In this document: positions 15,047-21,810 of the stretch, piece after piece
Numbering within the stretch: position 1 is the stretch's first letter
How the letters are laid out: each line of letters begins with the position of its first letter
Origin: Phycisphaerales bacterium UBA854
Lineage (GTDB): Bacteria > Planctomycetota > Phycisphaerae > Phycisphaerales > SM1A02
Direction of reading: 5' to 3'
Length of the DNA stretch: 24,226 bases
Assembly (NCBI GenBank): GCA_002295885.1
Contig: DBGM01000023.1
Span: 145,852-170,077 of the forward strand
Notes under the pieces: model-generated
Database searches by the model: none
Told to the model about the DNA's origin: nothing
The model's input: the letters and a program-made list of their open reading frames with translations, nothing else
Translations under genes and position numbers: made by a program

Positions 15047-15709
15047 TCAGTCGGAGATCGAACCGACCGATTCCGCCACGCGGATCTCGGCGGTGGTCTT
15101 GTCGAGGACCTCTTCGACGGTCACGTCGGGGGCCAGTTCGGTGAGGACGAACCGGCGCTCCTGCGGATCCATCTCGAGCACGCACAGATCCGTGATGATC
15201 ATGTCGATGCACCGCAGGCCGGTCAGCGGGAGGGTGCAGTCCGGAATGAGCTTGGGTGCACCCTTCCGATTCACGTGCTCCATCATCACGATGACCTTCC
15301 GGACGCCGGCGACCAGGTCCATGGCGCCTCCCATCCCCTTGACCATCTTGCCCGGAATCATCCAGTTGGCGATGTCGCCCTCCTGGGAGACCTCCATCGC
15401 CCCGAGAATGGCCAGGTTGATGTGTCCGCCCCGGATCATGGCGAAGGAATCCGCCGAGGAGAAGTAGCTGGCCCCGGGTTCGGCGGTCACCGTCTGCTTG
15501 CCGGCGTTGATGAGATCCGCGTCGACGGCCTCCTCGGTGGGGAAGGGGCCCATCCCCAGAAGGCCGTTTTCAGATTGCAGATGGACCTGCATGCCGTCGG
15601 GCACGTAGTTGGCCACCAGCGTGGGCATGCCGATGCCCAGGTTCACGTAGAAGCCGTCCCGGAGTTCCCGGGCGGCACGTCGTGCGATTCCGTTGCGGTC
15701 GAGAGGCAT
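15047..15709 (-). CDS. scoB: 3-oxoacid CoA-transferase, subunit B
   Basis: The 220-residue protein is the B subunit of a family I CoA-transferase, which moves CoA between a 3-oxoacid (for example acetoacetate) and succinate or another acyl-CoA. It carries the signatures 'GFYVNLGIGMPTLVANYVP', the catalytic Glu in 'SENGLLGMGP' (E47), 'MIRGGHINLAILGAMEVSQ', 'KGMGGAMDLVAG' and 'LTGLRCIDMIITDLCVLE'. Length fits the B subunit (about 210-220). The A subunit, normally encoded next to it, is absent: the neighbours are the convergent sigma gene and a divergent aldehyde dehydrogenase. No Shine-Dalgarno precedes the ATG at 15709; a TACAAT hexamer ends 8 bp before it. Substrate is not determined by the sequence. 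Confidence 0.93.
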   Translation of the reverse strand: MPLDRNGIARRAARELRDGFYVNLGIGMPTLVANYVPDGMQVHLQSENGLLGMGPFPTEEAVDADLINAGKQTVTAEPGASYFSSADSFAMIRGGHINLAILGAMEVSQEGDIANWMIPGKMVKGMGGAMDLVAGVRKVIVMMEHVNRKGAPKLIPDCTLPLTGLRCIDMIITDLCVLEMDPQERRFVLTELAPDVTVEEVLDKTTAEIRVAESVGSISD

Positions 15710-15717
15710 GGGCAGCG

Positions 15718-15723
15718 ATTGTA
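15718..15723 (-). promoter_or_regulatory. scoB: Candidate -10 element for the CoA-transferase gene
   Basis: On the minus strand TACAAT (5 of 6) is followed by 8 nt and the ATG at 15709. A start of transcription about 7 nt downstream would leave a leader of at most one or two bases. Seventeen bp upstream lies TTTCCT, a poor -35. Confidence 0.35.
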
Positions 15724-15759
15724 GGGGATCGGAGGCCCGCAGGAAATCGGCGGTCCCGG

Positions 15760-15765
15760 TACACT
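15760..15765 (+). promoter_or_regulatory. Candidate -10 element for the aldehyde dehydrogenase gene
   Basis: TACACT is followed by 6 nt (GCGCGG) and then the ATG at 15772, the same arrangement as for the BamD-like gene. It would place the transcription start at or next to the ATG; there is no Shine-Dalgarno in the 62-bp divergent gap on this strand. No -35 match is clear. Confidence 0.35.
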
Positions 15766-15771
15766 GCGCGG

Positions 15772-17319
15772 ATGTCCACACACACCGCATCCGTCGCCGA
15801 ACTCTGGCAGCATCCTCTCGTCGTCGATCCTTCGACCGCGGGAGATGACTGCGTCGTCTCCACCAATCCCGCCACCGGCGAGGCCCTCGCCGCCGTCCGC
15901 CTCCAGTCCAAGAGCGACTACGAGGAAGCCGTCGTCCGGGCCCAGGCCGTTCAGAAGCACTGGCGGATGCTGCCCGCTCCCAAACGGGGCGAGATCGTGC
16001 GTCGCATCGGCAACGCCTTCCGTGAGAAGGAGCAGGAGCTGGGTGCACTCGTGACCATGGAGATGGGCAAGATCCACCCCGAAGGCGTAGGGGAGGTCGT
16101 CGAGTGCATCGACATCGCCGACTTCGCGGTCGGTCTGTCCCGTCAGCTCTACGGTCTGACGATCCACTCGGAACGTCCGCTCCACCGCATGTACGAGCAG
16201 TGGCATCCCCTCGGCACCATCGGCATCATCACCGCCTTCAACTTCCCGGTGGCCGTCTGGGCCTGGAACGCCATGCTCGCCGCGGTCTGCGGCGACGCCA
16301 TGATCTGGAAGCCCAGTCTGGTGACGCCGTTGTGCGCGATCGCCATGACCAACGTCACCCACGAGGTCATGCGCAACCAGGACATCTTCACGCCGGAAGG
16401 CTGCGATCCGTGCGACCTGTTCGGGCTCGTGATCGGCAGCGACGACGAGGTGGGCGAAACGATGATCGCCGATCGGCGTCTGCCGCTGATCAGCGCCACC
16501 GGCTCCTGTCGCATGGGCCGGCACGTGGGCACCCAGGTCGCCAAGCGGCTGGGTCGCTGCCTGCTCGAACTCGGCGGAAACAACGCCATCATCATCACCG
16601 AGAACGCGGATCTCGAGCTCGTCATCCGCGGAACGCTCTTCGGAGCGGTCGGCACCGCCGGTCAGCGGTGCACCTCCACCCGGCGGCTGTTCTGCCACAG
16701 CAGCGTGGTCGACACGGTTGCCGAGCGGATGGCCACGGCCTACGAATCGGTTCCCATCGGCGATCCGATGGACTCCGGGACGCTGGTGGGTCCGCTCATC
16801 GGCGACCACGCCGTCGAAGCGATGCGGAATGCGGTGATCGCCGCGGTCGAACAGGGCTGCACGGTCATCGCCGGCGGGGTCGAGGCCATCGATCGTCACG
16901 CCGATTCACCCGGGCACTTCGTGGCTCCGACCATCGTGCGGGTCCCCAAGGGAGCGGATCCGGCCATGGCCCGCGAGGAGACCTTCGCACCGCTGCTCTA
17001 CATCTACGAATACGACGATCTGGACGACGCCATCGAACAGCAAAACTCGGTCGACCAGGGGCTTTCCAGCGCGATCTTCACCGATTCGGTCCGCATGGCG
17101 GAGCGATTCCTGTCCCACGCCGGTTCAGACTGCGGCATCGCCAACGTCAACATCGGAACGAGCGGAGCCGAGATCGGCGGTGCATTCGGCGGCGAGAAGG
17201 ACACCGGTGGCGGACGCGAGTCCGGTTCCGATTCCTGGAAGTTCTACATGCGGCGTCAGACCTGCACGATCAACTGGGGCGACGACCTGCCGCTGGCCCA
17301 GGGCATCGAGTTCGGTTGA
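15772..17319 (+). CDS. ALDH7-type aldehyde dehydrogenase (probable L-aminoadipate-semialdehyde dehydrogenase)
   Basis: The 515-residue NAD(P)-dependent dehydrogenase has the full ALDH fold. Visible are 'GIITAFNFPVAVWAWN' (cofactor-binding N-motif), 'MIWKPSLVTPL', the catalytic Glu E266 in LELGGNNA, the nucleophile C300 in GTAGQRCTSTRR and the C-terminal 'NVNIGTSGAEIGGAFGGEK'. ELGGNNA and this C-terminal signature are typical of ALDH7 (antiquitin), which oxidises alpha-aminoadipate semialdehyde to aminoadipate in lysine breakdown; the substrate is inferred from the family. The ATG at 15772 fits the conserved start; the frame is open further upstream without homology. It diverges from the CoA-transferase gene across 62 bp and is followed 4 nt later by the Nudix-family gene. 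Confidence 0.94.
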   Translation: MSTHTASVAELWQHPLVVDPSTAGDDCVVSTNPATGEALAAVRLQSKSDYEEAVVRAQAVQKHWRMLPAPKRGEIVRRIGNAFREKEQELGALVTMEMGKIHPEGVGEVVECIDIADFAVGLSRQLYGLTIHSERPLHRMYEQWHPLGTIGIITAFNFPVAVWAWNAMLAAVCGDAMIWKPSLVTPLCAIAMTNVTHEVMRNQDIFTPEGCDPCDLFGLVIGSDDEVGETMIADRRLPLISATGSCRMGRHVGTQVAKRLGRCLLELGGNNAIIITENADLELVIRGTLFGAVGTAGQRCTSTRRLFCHSSVVDTVAERMATAYESVPIGDPMDSGTLVGPLIGDHAVEAMRNAVIAAVEQGCTVIAGGVEAIDRHADSPGHFVAPTIVRVPKGADPAMAREETFAPLLYIYEYDDLDDAIEQQNSVDQGLSSAIFTDSVRMAERFLSHAGSDCGIANVNIGTSGAEIGGAFGGEKDTGGGRESGSDSWKFYMRRQTCTINWGDDLPLAQGIEFG

Positions 17320-17323
17320 TCCG

Positions 17324-17983
17324 GTGGCGGCCGACGGCCAACGCTGCATCCGACTGAGACGGCCGCCGGTGCTGTCGATCGTGGAGGAGCCGTTCGTCCC
17401 CGACGGGATCGATCCGGTCGAGGTCGACGAGCGGTGGCTGCGGCTGCGACGAACGAATCCCGCCCTCTTCGACGGGCGGGTCCTGCACGTACTGGGTGTC
17501 CATCGCAACGGGCACGGGGGAGTCACGATCCATCTCGTGGAGTGCTCGTACCGGTACGTCGCGGTGCAGGATGGGGAGTTCGACTGCGGCGTCCGCACGC
17601 TGGGAGTGAAGGGGCTGGTCCGCTGCGACGGACGTTTGCTGGTGGGCCGTCGGGCCGACTGGGTGCATCACTACCCCGGGCAGTGGGAGTTCGCTCCCGC
17701 CGGCGGCGTGGAGCCCGGTCGTGCACCCGCCCAGGTGCTGCTGGACGAGCTTTCGGAAGAGACCGGCTGCATCCCGGCCGGACCGCCCATCGCCCGGGCC
17801 CTGCTGCTCGACGACGAGGCGTTCAGTTGGGAACTGGTGTACGAGCTCACGGCCGACGGCGCTGCCGTGGCCCCCGGCACCGATGAGTACTCCGAACTGC
17901 GCTGGTGCGGTCCCGACGCACTGCCGCAGCCGCTGAGTCCGGTGGCCGCGAGGATGCGCGGGCTGCTGCAGGATCCGACCTAG
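17324..17983 (+). CDS. Nudix-family hydrolase-like protein
   Basis: The protein has up to 219 residues. Its C-terminal half carries a Nudix fold: 'GQWEFAPAGGVEPG' and a Nudix box G-x5-R-x7-DELSEETGC in which the metal-binding core E-x2-EE-x-G is kept, but the usual first Glu is Arg and the RE-Arg is Asp. The N-terminal about 100 residues ('DERWLRLRRTNPALFDGRVL' and following) resemble the extra N-terminal region of larger Nudix proteins, so it may hydrolyse a nucleotide-linked compound; the substrate is unknown. The start is uncertain: GTG 17324 lies 4 nt after the ALDH stop, GTG 17369 is an alternative, and no Shine-Dalgarno is seen. Co-transcription with the ALDH gene is likely. Confidence 0.82.
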   Translation: MAADGQRCIRLRRPPVLSIVEEPFVPDGIDPVEVDERWLRLRRTNPALFDGRVLHVLGVHRNGHGGVTIHLVECSYRYVAVQDGEFDCGVRTLGVKGLVRCDGRLLVGRRADWVHHYPGQWEFAPAGGVEPGRAPAQVLLDELSEETGCIPAGPPIARALLLDDEAFSWELVYELTADGAAVAPGTDEYSELRWCGPDALPQPLSPVAARMRGLLQDPT

Positions 17984-18053
17984 CTGAAGCCGTTCGAACT
18001 CTGCGCGCAGGTATGTCCCGGAGGATGGATTCGAAAATTCCTGGAACCGTCGG

Positions 18054-18374
18054 TCAGGCGACCTCGAGGCAGTCGGCGACGCTCTTGAGATCGTTGACGA
18101 TCTGGGGGGTCACCAGCAGCGTGAAGGTGGCGCCGGGTTCGGCGACGGCGAGCTTCGTCGCCCGCTTGCGGTTGACCCACTTGCGACCGGCACGGATGTA
18201 GGTGACGTTGTCCTTGAGTCGACGCTGGTTGGCCAGCTTGTTGCGGCCGCTCTGGATGCTCGTCTGCATTCCCATGAGGCGTTCGATGGTCTTGCGACGG
18301 GCGGACGTGCCGGGGGCACGCTGCACGGTGAAGGTCATCGTCTGGTTGGGCATGATCTTGTCAGCGGTCGACAT
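18054..18374 (-). CDS. Small basic protein of unknown function
   Basis: I do not recognise a named family for this 106-residue protein. It is rich in Arg, Lys and Thr, with the basic segments 'SARRKTIERLMGMQ', 'SGRNKLANQRRLKDN' and 'YIRAGRKWVNRKRATKLA', then a more hydrophobic end 'GATFTLLVTPQIVNDLKSVA'. It has no signal peptide or membrane helix, so it is probably cytoplasmic and may bind nucleic acid. Size and basicity recall a ribosomal protein, but it does not match bL28 or another one I can name. The ATG at 18374 has AGGAG 7 nt upstream and a candidate promoter of its own in the 113-bp gap behind the FHA-GspE gene, which supports it as a real, well-expressed gene. Confidence 0.83.
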   Translation of the reverse strand: MSTADKIMPNQTMTFTVQRAPGTSARRKTIERLMGMQTSIQSGRNKLANQRRLKDNVTYIRAGRKWVNRKRATKLAVAEPGATFTLLVTPQIVNDLKSVADCLEVA

Positions 18375-18420
18375 GGTCGGACTCCTGCCGCTTCGGAGGC
18401 GGCCTTGATTCGAGCCACAC

Positions 18421-18449
18421 AGTGTATCAGGTGCCCCGCCGGGGGCCAA
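18421..18449 (-). promoter_or_regulatory. Candidate promoter of the small basic protein gene
   Basis: On the minus strand TTGGCC (18449-18444) and TACACT (18426-18421) are separated by 17 bp, and TGA before the -10 makes an extended TGn element. Each hexamer matches the consensus at 4 of 6. The predicted leader is about 40 nt and ends in a good Shine-Dalgarno. Confidence 0.45.
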
Positions 18450-18450
18450 G

Positions 18451-18478
18451 ACCCGTTTGCGACGGGTTGGAGGCCCGT
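18451..18478 (-). terminator. Possible stem-loops after the FHA-GspE gene
   Basis: Downstream of the stop at 18488 the plus strand has ACCCGT (18451-18456), ACGGGT (18462-18467) and CCCGT (18474-18478). ACCCGT/ACGGGT forms a 6-bp stem with a 5-nt loop, and the third segment could pair with the middle one instead. No U-run follows, so this is at most a weak or factor-dependent terminator. Confidence 0.25.
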
Positions 18479-18487
18479 TTCCGGCGT

Positions 18488-20221
18488 CTAATCGGAGCCC
18501 GCGACCCGGTCGATCTCCTCGAAGGTGGTCTCGCCTTCGGCCACGAGATGGAATCCGTACTCCTCGAGGGAGGTGAAGAGGCCCTGCTTGGCGATCTCGC
18601 GGATGCCCTGGATCGTGGGGGTCTTCATGATGACGTCCCGCATGGTGTCGGTGACCTCGAGCACTTCGAACAGCGCCCGCCGCCCGATGAAACCGGTCCG
18701 CAGGCACTTCTTGCATCCCGTGGGCACGAAGATCTCGGGGACGCCGCCGAGGGACTGGCCCATCTTCATGTTCTGGGCGGGAGTCGGTGTGACACCCTTC
18801 TTGCACGTGGGGCACAGCATGCGAACCAGTCGCTGGGCCACGATGAGGTTCAGCGCGTTGGCGACCAGGAACGCCTCGACGCCCAGGTCCAGCAACCGGA
18901 AGATCGCCCCGATGGAATCCTTGGCGTGCACGGTGGTGTACACGAGGTGTCCCGTCATCGACGCCTGCATGGCCACGGTGGCGGTCTCGATGTCCCGGAT
19001 CTCGCCGACGAAGATGACGTCGGGGTCCTGACGCAGCACCGATCGGAGGATGCTGCCGAAGGAGTTGCCCTGGTCGGAGTCCACGGGGATCTGCGTGCAT
19101 CCGTCGAGGTAGTACTCAACGGGATCCTCGATGGTGATGGCGTTCCGCTGCTCGACATCGATCTCGCGGATGCAGGAGTAGAGCGTGGTGGTCTTGCCCG
19201 AACCCGTCGGTCCGCAGGCCAGCAGCAGCCCGGCGTCCTTGGTCGCAATCGAGCGGAGCTTCTCGTACTGCCACGGAAGACAGCCCAGTTCGTGCAGTCG
19301 ACTCGGGGCGTTCTGCGAATCGAGCACGCGGATCACCATCTTCTGGCCGTGGACGGATGGCGTGAGGCTCACCCGGTAGTCGACGCGGCGTCCCCGGACC
19401 GCAACGGAGAAATGGCCGTCCTGGACCGTGTTCTTCTGGCTCGTCTCGATCTGGCAGAGGATCTTGATCAGTCCGAGAAGCCGCTTGAACAGCGTTTCGG
19501 TGATGTCCACGGCGTTGATCATGTAGCCGTCGACGCGCAGCCGGATGGTCGAGCCGGAGATCTTCGGTTCCACGTGCAGGTCGGTGGCGCGGACCCGGAA
19601 GGAGGTGTAGAGCAGCAGCCGCAGCGCCCGGATGCTCTCGCCCGCTTCGTCGTCGCTTCCGGATTCGATGCCCGAGGAGGTGGCCTGGTGCAGCGTGACG
19701 CCCTTGGTGTCGACGAGACTGATGTCCGTCTCGTCGAACCCGCGTTCCACACCGCCCGCCGCCATTTCGCGCAGACGACGTTCGTAGCCGGTCTGGACGC
19801 CTCCGGCGGCATCGGCGTGCAGGTCGATGTCGAGGGTGGGGATGTTCGAGTCCAGGGGCGAGTCCACGTCCTCCATCGACGTGCTGAAGTTGGGTACGTT
19901 CGACCGCTTGTGCGTGAACGTCTGCTTGGGATCGATGAAGCGGATCTCGGTGCCGCCGATGCGCACGACGTCGCCGTTGTCCAGCGGCTGCATGTCGATC
20001 TCTTCGTTGTTCAGCTTCGTTCCGTTGCGCGAACCCAGATCGCGCAGCTGGAAGCAGCCCTCCTCGTTCCCCTCCATGGGTTCGATGACGCAGTGGTGTC
20101 GACTGGCCCGGTCGTCCTGGAGGACCAGACCGTTGTCGTCCGAACGACCGATGGTCAACGGTCCGGCGGGCAGATCGATCCGCTTCCGTCCCTGCCGGGT
20201 TCGAACCTCGATGAGTGCCAT
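18488..20221 (-). CDS. FHA-domain-fused type II secretion / type IV pilus ATPase (GspE/PilB family)
   Basis: This 577-residue ATPase has an N-terminal FHA domain (about residues 20-95: GRSDDN at 25-30, S40-RHH, SRNGT at 64-68), which in the family binds phosphothreonine peptides. After an acidic linker (about 100-190) comes a GspE-type core: 'ATDLHVEPKISGSTIRLRVDG', the Walker A GPTGSGKT (K343), 'AITIEDPVEY', 'QDPDVIFVGEIRDIETATVA', 'TGHLVYTTVHAKDS', and a CPTC...CKKC zinc-binding part (from C470). The usual GspE N-terminal domains are replaced by the FHA. It would power pilus or secretion assembly and may be switched by Thr phosphorylation (inference). ATG 20221 has AAGAGGA 8 nt upstream. 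No pilin, GspF or GspD gene is adjacent. Confidence 0.93.
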   Translation of the reverse strand: MALIEVRTRQGRKRIDLPAGPLTIGRSDDNGLVLQDDRASRHHCVIEPMEGNEEGCFQLRDLGSRNGTKLNNEEIDMQPLDNGDVVRIGGTEIRFIDPKQTFTHKRSNVPNFSTSMEDVDSPLDSNIPTLDIDLHADAAGGVQTGYERRLREMAAGGVERGFDETDISLVDTKGVTLHQATSSGIESGSDDEAGESIRALRLLLYTSFRVRATDLHVEPKISGSTIRLRVDGYMINAVDITETLFKRLLGLIKILCQIETSQKNTVQDGHFSVAVRGRRVDYRVSLTPSVHGQKMVIRVLDSQNAPSRLHELGCLPWQYEKLRSIATKDAGLLLACGPTGSGKTTTLYSCIREIDVEQRNAITIEDPVEYYLDGCTQIPVDSDQGNSFGSILRSVLRQDPDVIFVGEIRDIETATVAMQASMTGHLVYTTVHAKDSIGAIFRLLDLGVEAFLVANALNLIVAQRLVRMLCPTCKKGVTPTPAQNMKMGQSLGGVPEIFVPTGCKKCLRTGFIGRRALFEVLEVTDTMRDVIMKTPTIQGIREIAKQGLFTSLEEYGFHLVAEGETTFEEIDRVAGSD

Positions 20222-20574
20222 GACGCGTTCCTCTTGGGAAGGGGCCGCAGGGGCCGACGAAGCCAGATTCTAGCACCCGGTGGATTCCGCCCGGAGCGTG
20301 ATCGGTCTGGAAGGCCTGGAAGGGTCCTGACGCCCCTCAAGCGGGCGGCAGGAGGGGTGAGGGCCAAATTCCTGCTCCGGAGCATGGATTCGGGTCGATG
20401 ATTCAGAGCTTCACCCGGTCCTTCCAACGCAAATGCGAGCAAAGGATGAACCGAAGGGGGTGGCCGTGCGTACTGGATCGATGGGTCGTGGTGGGCCGTT
20501 TCGAAGGCAGCACCCATGATTCCGGCGGACGGATGAGGAGACGACGGTTCCAAGCACTTCCTGAGAGGAAACGA
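20222..20574. other. 353-bp divergent intergenic region
   Basis: The stretch between the FHA-GspE gene (minus) and the beta-helix gene (plus) contains the GspE ribosome site and candidate -10 near its left end and the AGAGGA ribosome site for the beta-helix gene at its right end. The open frame beginning with ATG 20398 reads into the beta-helix gene, but this 59-codon extension is Arg-rich, lacks a ribosome site and precedes a proper signal peptide, so I treat it as untranslated leader. I see no other gene, repeat or clear terminator. Confidence 0.55.
20267..20272 (-). promoter_or_regulatory. Candidate extended -10 element of the FHA-GspE gene
   Basis: On the minus strand TGC-TAGAAT (TG extension plus TAGAAT, 5 of 6) lies about 45 bp upstream of the ATG. 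No good -35 is found, which fits an extended -10 promoter. Confidence 0.4.
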
Positions 20575-21711
20575 GTGGTACGCCCCAGGGCAGATCATCA
20601 TGGCATTCGCATCGCCGGCCGTTCATTCGTGACCGCGGCGGTGCTGTCGCTGTGCCCCTCGGTCCTCTCCGAGACGCTCGACGTCCCCGGCAGCTACCTG
20701 ACGATCCAGCAGGCGATCGACGCCGCCGAGCCGGGTGACGAAGTGCACGTCGCCCCCGGTCGCTACTACGAATCGATCGACTTCAAGGGCAAGGGGATCC
20801 GGGTCTTCGGAACCGAGGGACCGGAGCTCACGATCCTCGACGGCACCGAGGTGGACACCAGTCTGGTCCGGTGCGTCAGCGGAGAAGACCGGACCACCGT
20901 CCTGGAGGGATTCAGGATCGTGTCGGGCAGCGGTGATCCGACCTTCTACGGCGAGGAGGCGACGGTCGGAGGCGGCATGGTCGTCATGAACGCCAGTCCC
21001 GTCGTGCGCCGCTGCATCTTCGAAGGAAACAACGCCAGCTACAACGGCGGGGGGATCTTCAACGGCGGCGGATCCGACGTGACGCTCGAGCGCTGCCGCT
21101 TCAAGAGCAACTCCGCCGAGAAGGGCGGGGCCATCTTCAACATCGAGAGTTCTCCGCAGATCATCGACTGCGACTTCGAGTCGAATGCCGCCCGCTACGC
21201 CGGCGGCGGCATCTACAACGCAAACCAGAGCGCCGCGATGATCAGGGACTGCCGGTTCACCCTGAATCTGGCGACCTACAACGGCGGGGCCATCTACAAC
21301 TACGACAGCACCCCGACGATTTCGAAGTGCCTCTTCTTCAACAACGCGGCCACCTACAAGGGTGGTGCGATCTACCACGGATACCGCAGCGGCACGCTAA
21401 TCGAGGACGGCACCAGCCGGTTCCAGACCGACAACGACGACATCGCGGGCGGCGGCTACCTCATGGGCGTGGCCAATCCCAAGGGTGCCTGCTGCCTCGG
21501 GGGCGCGTGCATCGAGGTCGAGGAGGGGCCCTGCGTTGAAGCCGGAGGTGCCTGGTCGGGTGCGAACACGACCTGCGAGGAGATTCTCGAAGCCTTCTGC
21601 CCCAAGCCGCAGGCCGGCGACATGAACCGAGACGGCAAGGTGGATATCAACGACATGGCCATTCTCATGAATGTCTGGGGGTCACGCCGGGCGGGAACGC
21701 CCCGTCGCTGA
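20575..21711 (+). CDS. Secreted right-handed parallel beta-helix protein with dockerin-like C-terminus
   Basis: The 378-residue protein starts with a signal peptide (basic n-region, 'FVTAAVLSLCPSVLS'). GTG 20575 is chosen because AGAGGA lies 5 nt upstream and it gives a normal signal length. 'YLTIQQAIDAAEPGDEVHVA' opens a pectate-lyase-like beta-helix. Five rungs share a (Y/E)xGG(G/A)I(F/Y)(N/H) motif at residues 156, 182, 208, 235 and 261, a 26-27 residue period, with 'C.F..N' between them as in Pmp-type repeats. Then come a Cys-rich segment (about 303-342, beginning KGACCLGGAC) and a single dockerin/EF-hand-like motif at 348-369 (GDMNRDGKVDINDM), a C-terminal arrangement I associate with Phycisphaerae. 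It is probably exported and calcium-binding; no catalytic activity can be assigned. Confidence 0.88.
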   Translation: MVRPRADHHGIRIAGRSFVTAAVLSLCPSVLSETLDVPGSYLTIQQAIDAAEPGDEVHVAPGRYYESIDFKGKGIRVFGTEGPELTILDGTEVDTSLVRCVSGEDRTTVLEGFRIVSGSGDPTFYGEEATVGGGMVVMNASPVVRRCIFEGNNASYNGGGIFNGGGSDVTLERCRFKSNSAEKGGAIFNIESSPQIIDCDFESNAARYAGGGIYNANQSAAMIRDCRFTLNLATYNGGAIYNYDSTPTISKCLFFNNAATYKGGAIYHGYRSGTLIEDGTSRFQTDNDDIAGGGYLMGVANPKGACCLGGACIEVEEGPCVEAGGAWSGANTTCEEILEAFCPKPQAGDMNRDGKVDINDMAILMNVWGSRRAGTPRR

Positions 21712-21755
21712 TCCGCACGGTTTCACTCCATAATGCGGCACGAAGGGGGCGCCTC

Positions 21756-21772
21756 ATCTACACTATGTAGAT
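21756..21772. promoter_or_regulatory. 17-bp palindrome upstream of korA
   Basis: ATCTACA-CTA-TGTAGAT is a perfect inverted repeat with 7-bp arms and a 3-bp centre, 39-55 bp before the korA ATG. It includes TACACT, a possible -10, so it could be an operator overlapping the promoter. If transcription starts upstream (for example from CATAAT at 21729), it would instead fold as an RNA hairpin. Confidence 0.5.
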
Positions 21773-21781
21773 CGATCGCCT

Positions 21782-21797
21782 GCCCCCGAATGGGGGC
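21782..21797 (+). other. GC-rich hairpin in the korA leader
   Basis: GCCCCC-GAAT-GGGGGC is a perfect 6-bp GC stem with a 4-nt loop, ending 13 nt before the korA ATG at 21811. It could block or set ribosome access, as there is no Shine-Dalgarno here. It is not followed by a U-run, so it is not an intrinsic terminator. Confidence 0.5.
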
Positions 21798-21810
21798 CGG
21801 ACCACGCCCC

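Noticed and set aside
18054..18374. Ribosomal protein bL28 or similar
   Set aside because: Size and basicity fit, but the N-terminal signature of bL28 and the motifs of other small ribosomal proteins I know are absent, so I leave it unnamed.
18422..20401. 659-codon plus-strand open frame opposite the FHA-GspE gene
   Set aside because: The minus strand has Walker A, Asp box, His box and FHA motifs; the plus-strand product is composition-driven with no recognisable domain.
20398..20574. Extension of the beta-helix protein to the ATG at 20398
   Set aside because: The extra 59 residues are Arg-rich, have no ribosome site and would bury the signal peptide inside the protein. GTG 20575 with AGAGGA 5 nt upstream explains the export signal.
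21688..21703. GGGCG-GGAA-CGCCC hairpin at the end of the beta-helix gene as a terminator
   Set aside because: It lies within the coding sequence and is not followed by a T-run; a 5-bp GC stem is expected by chance at this GC content.
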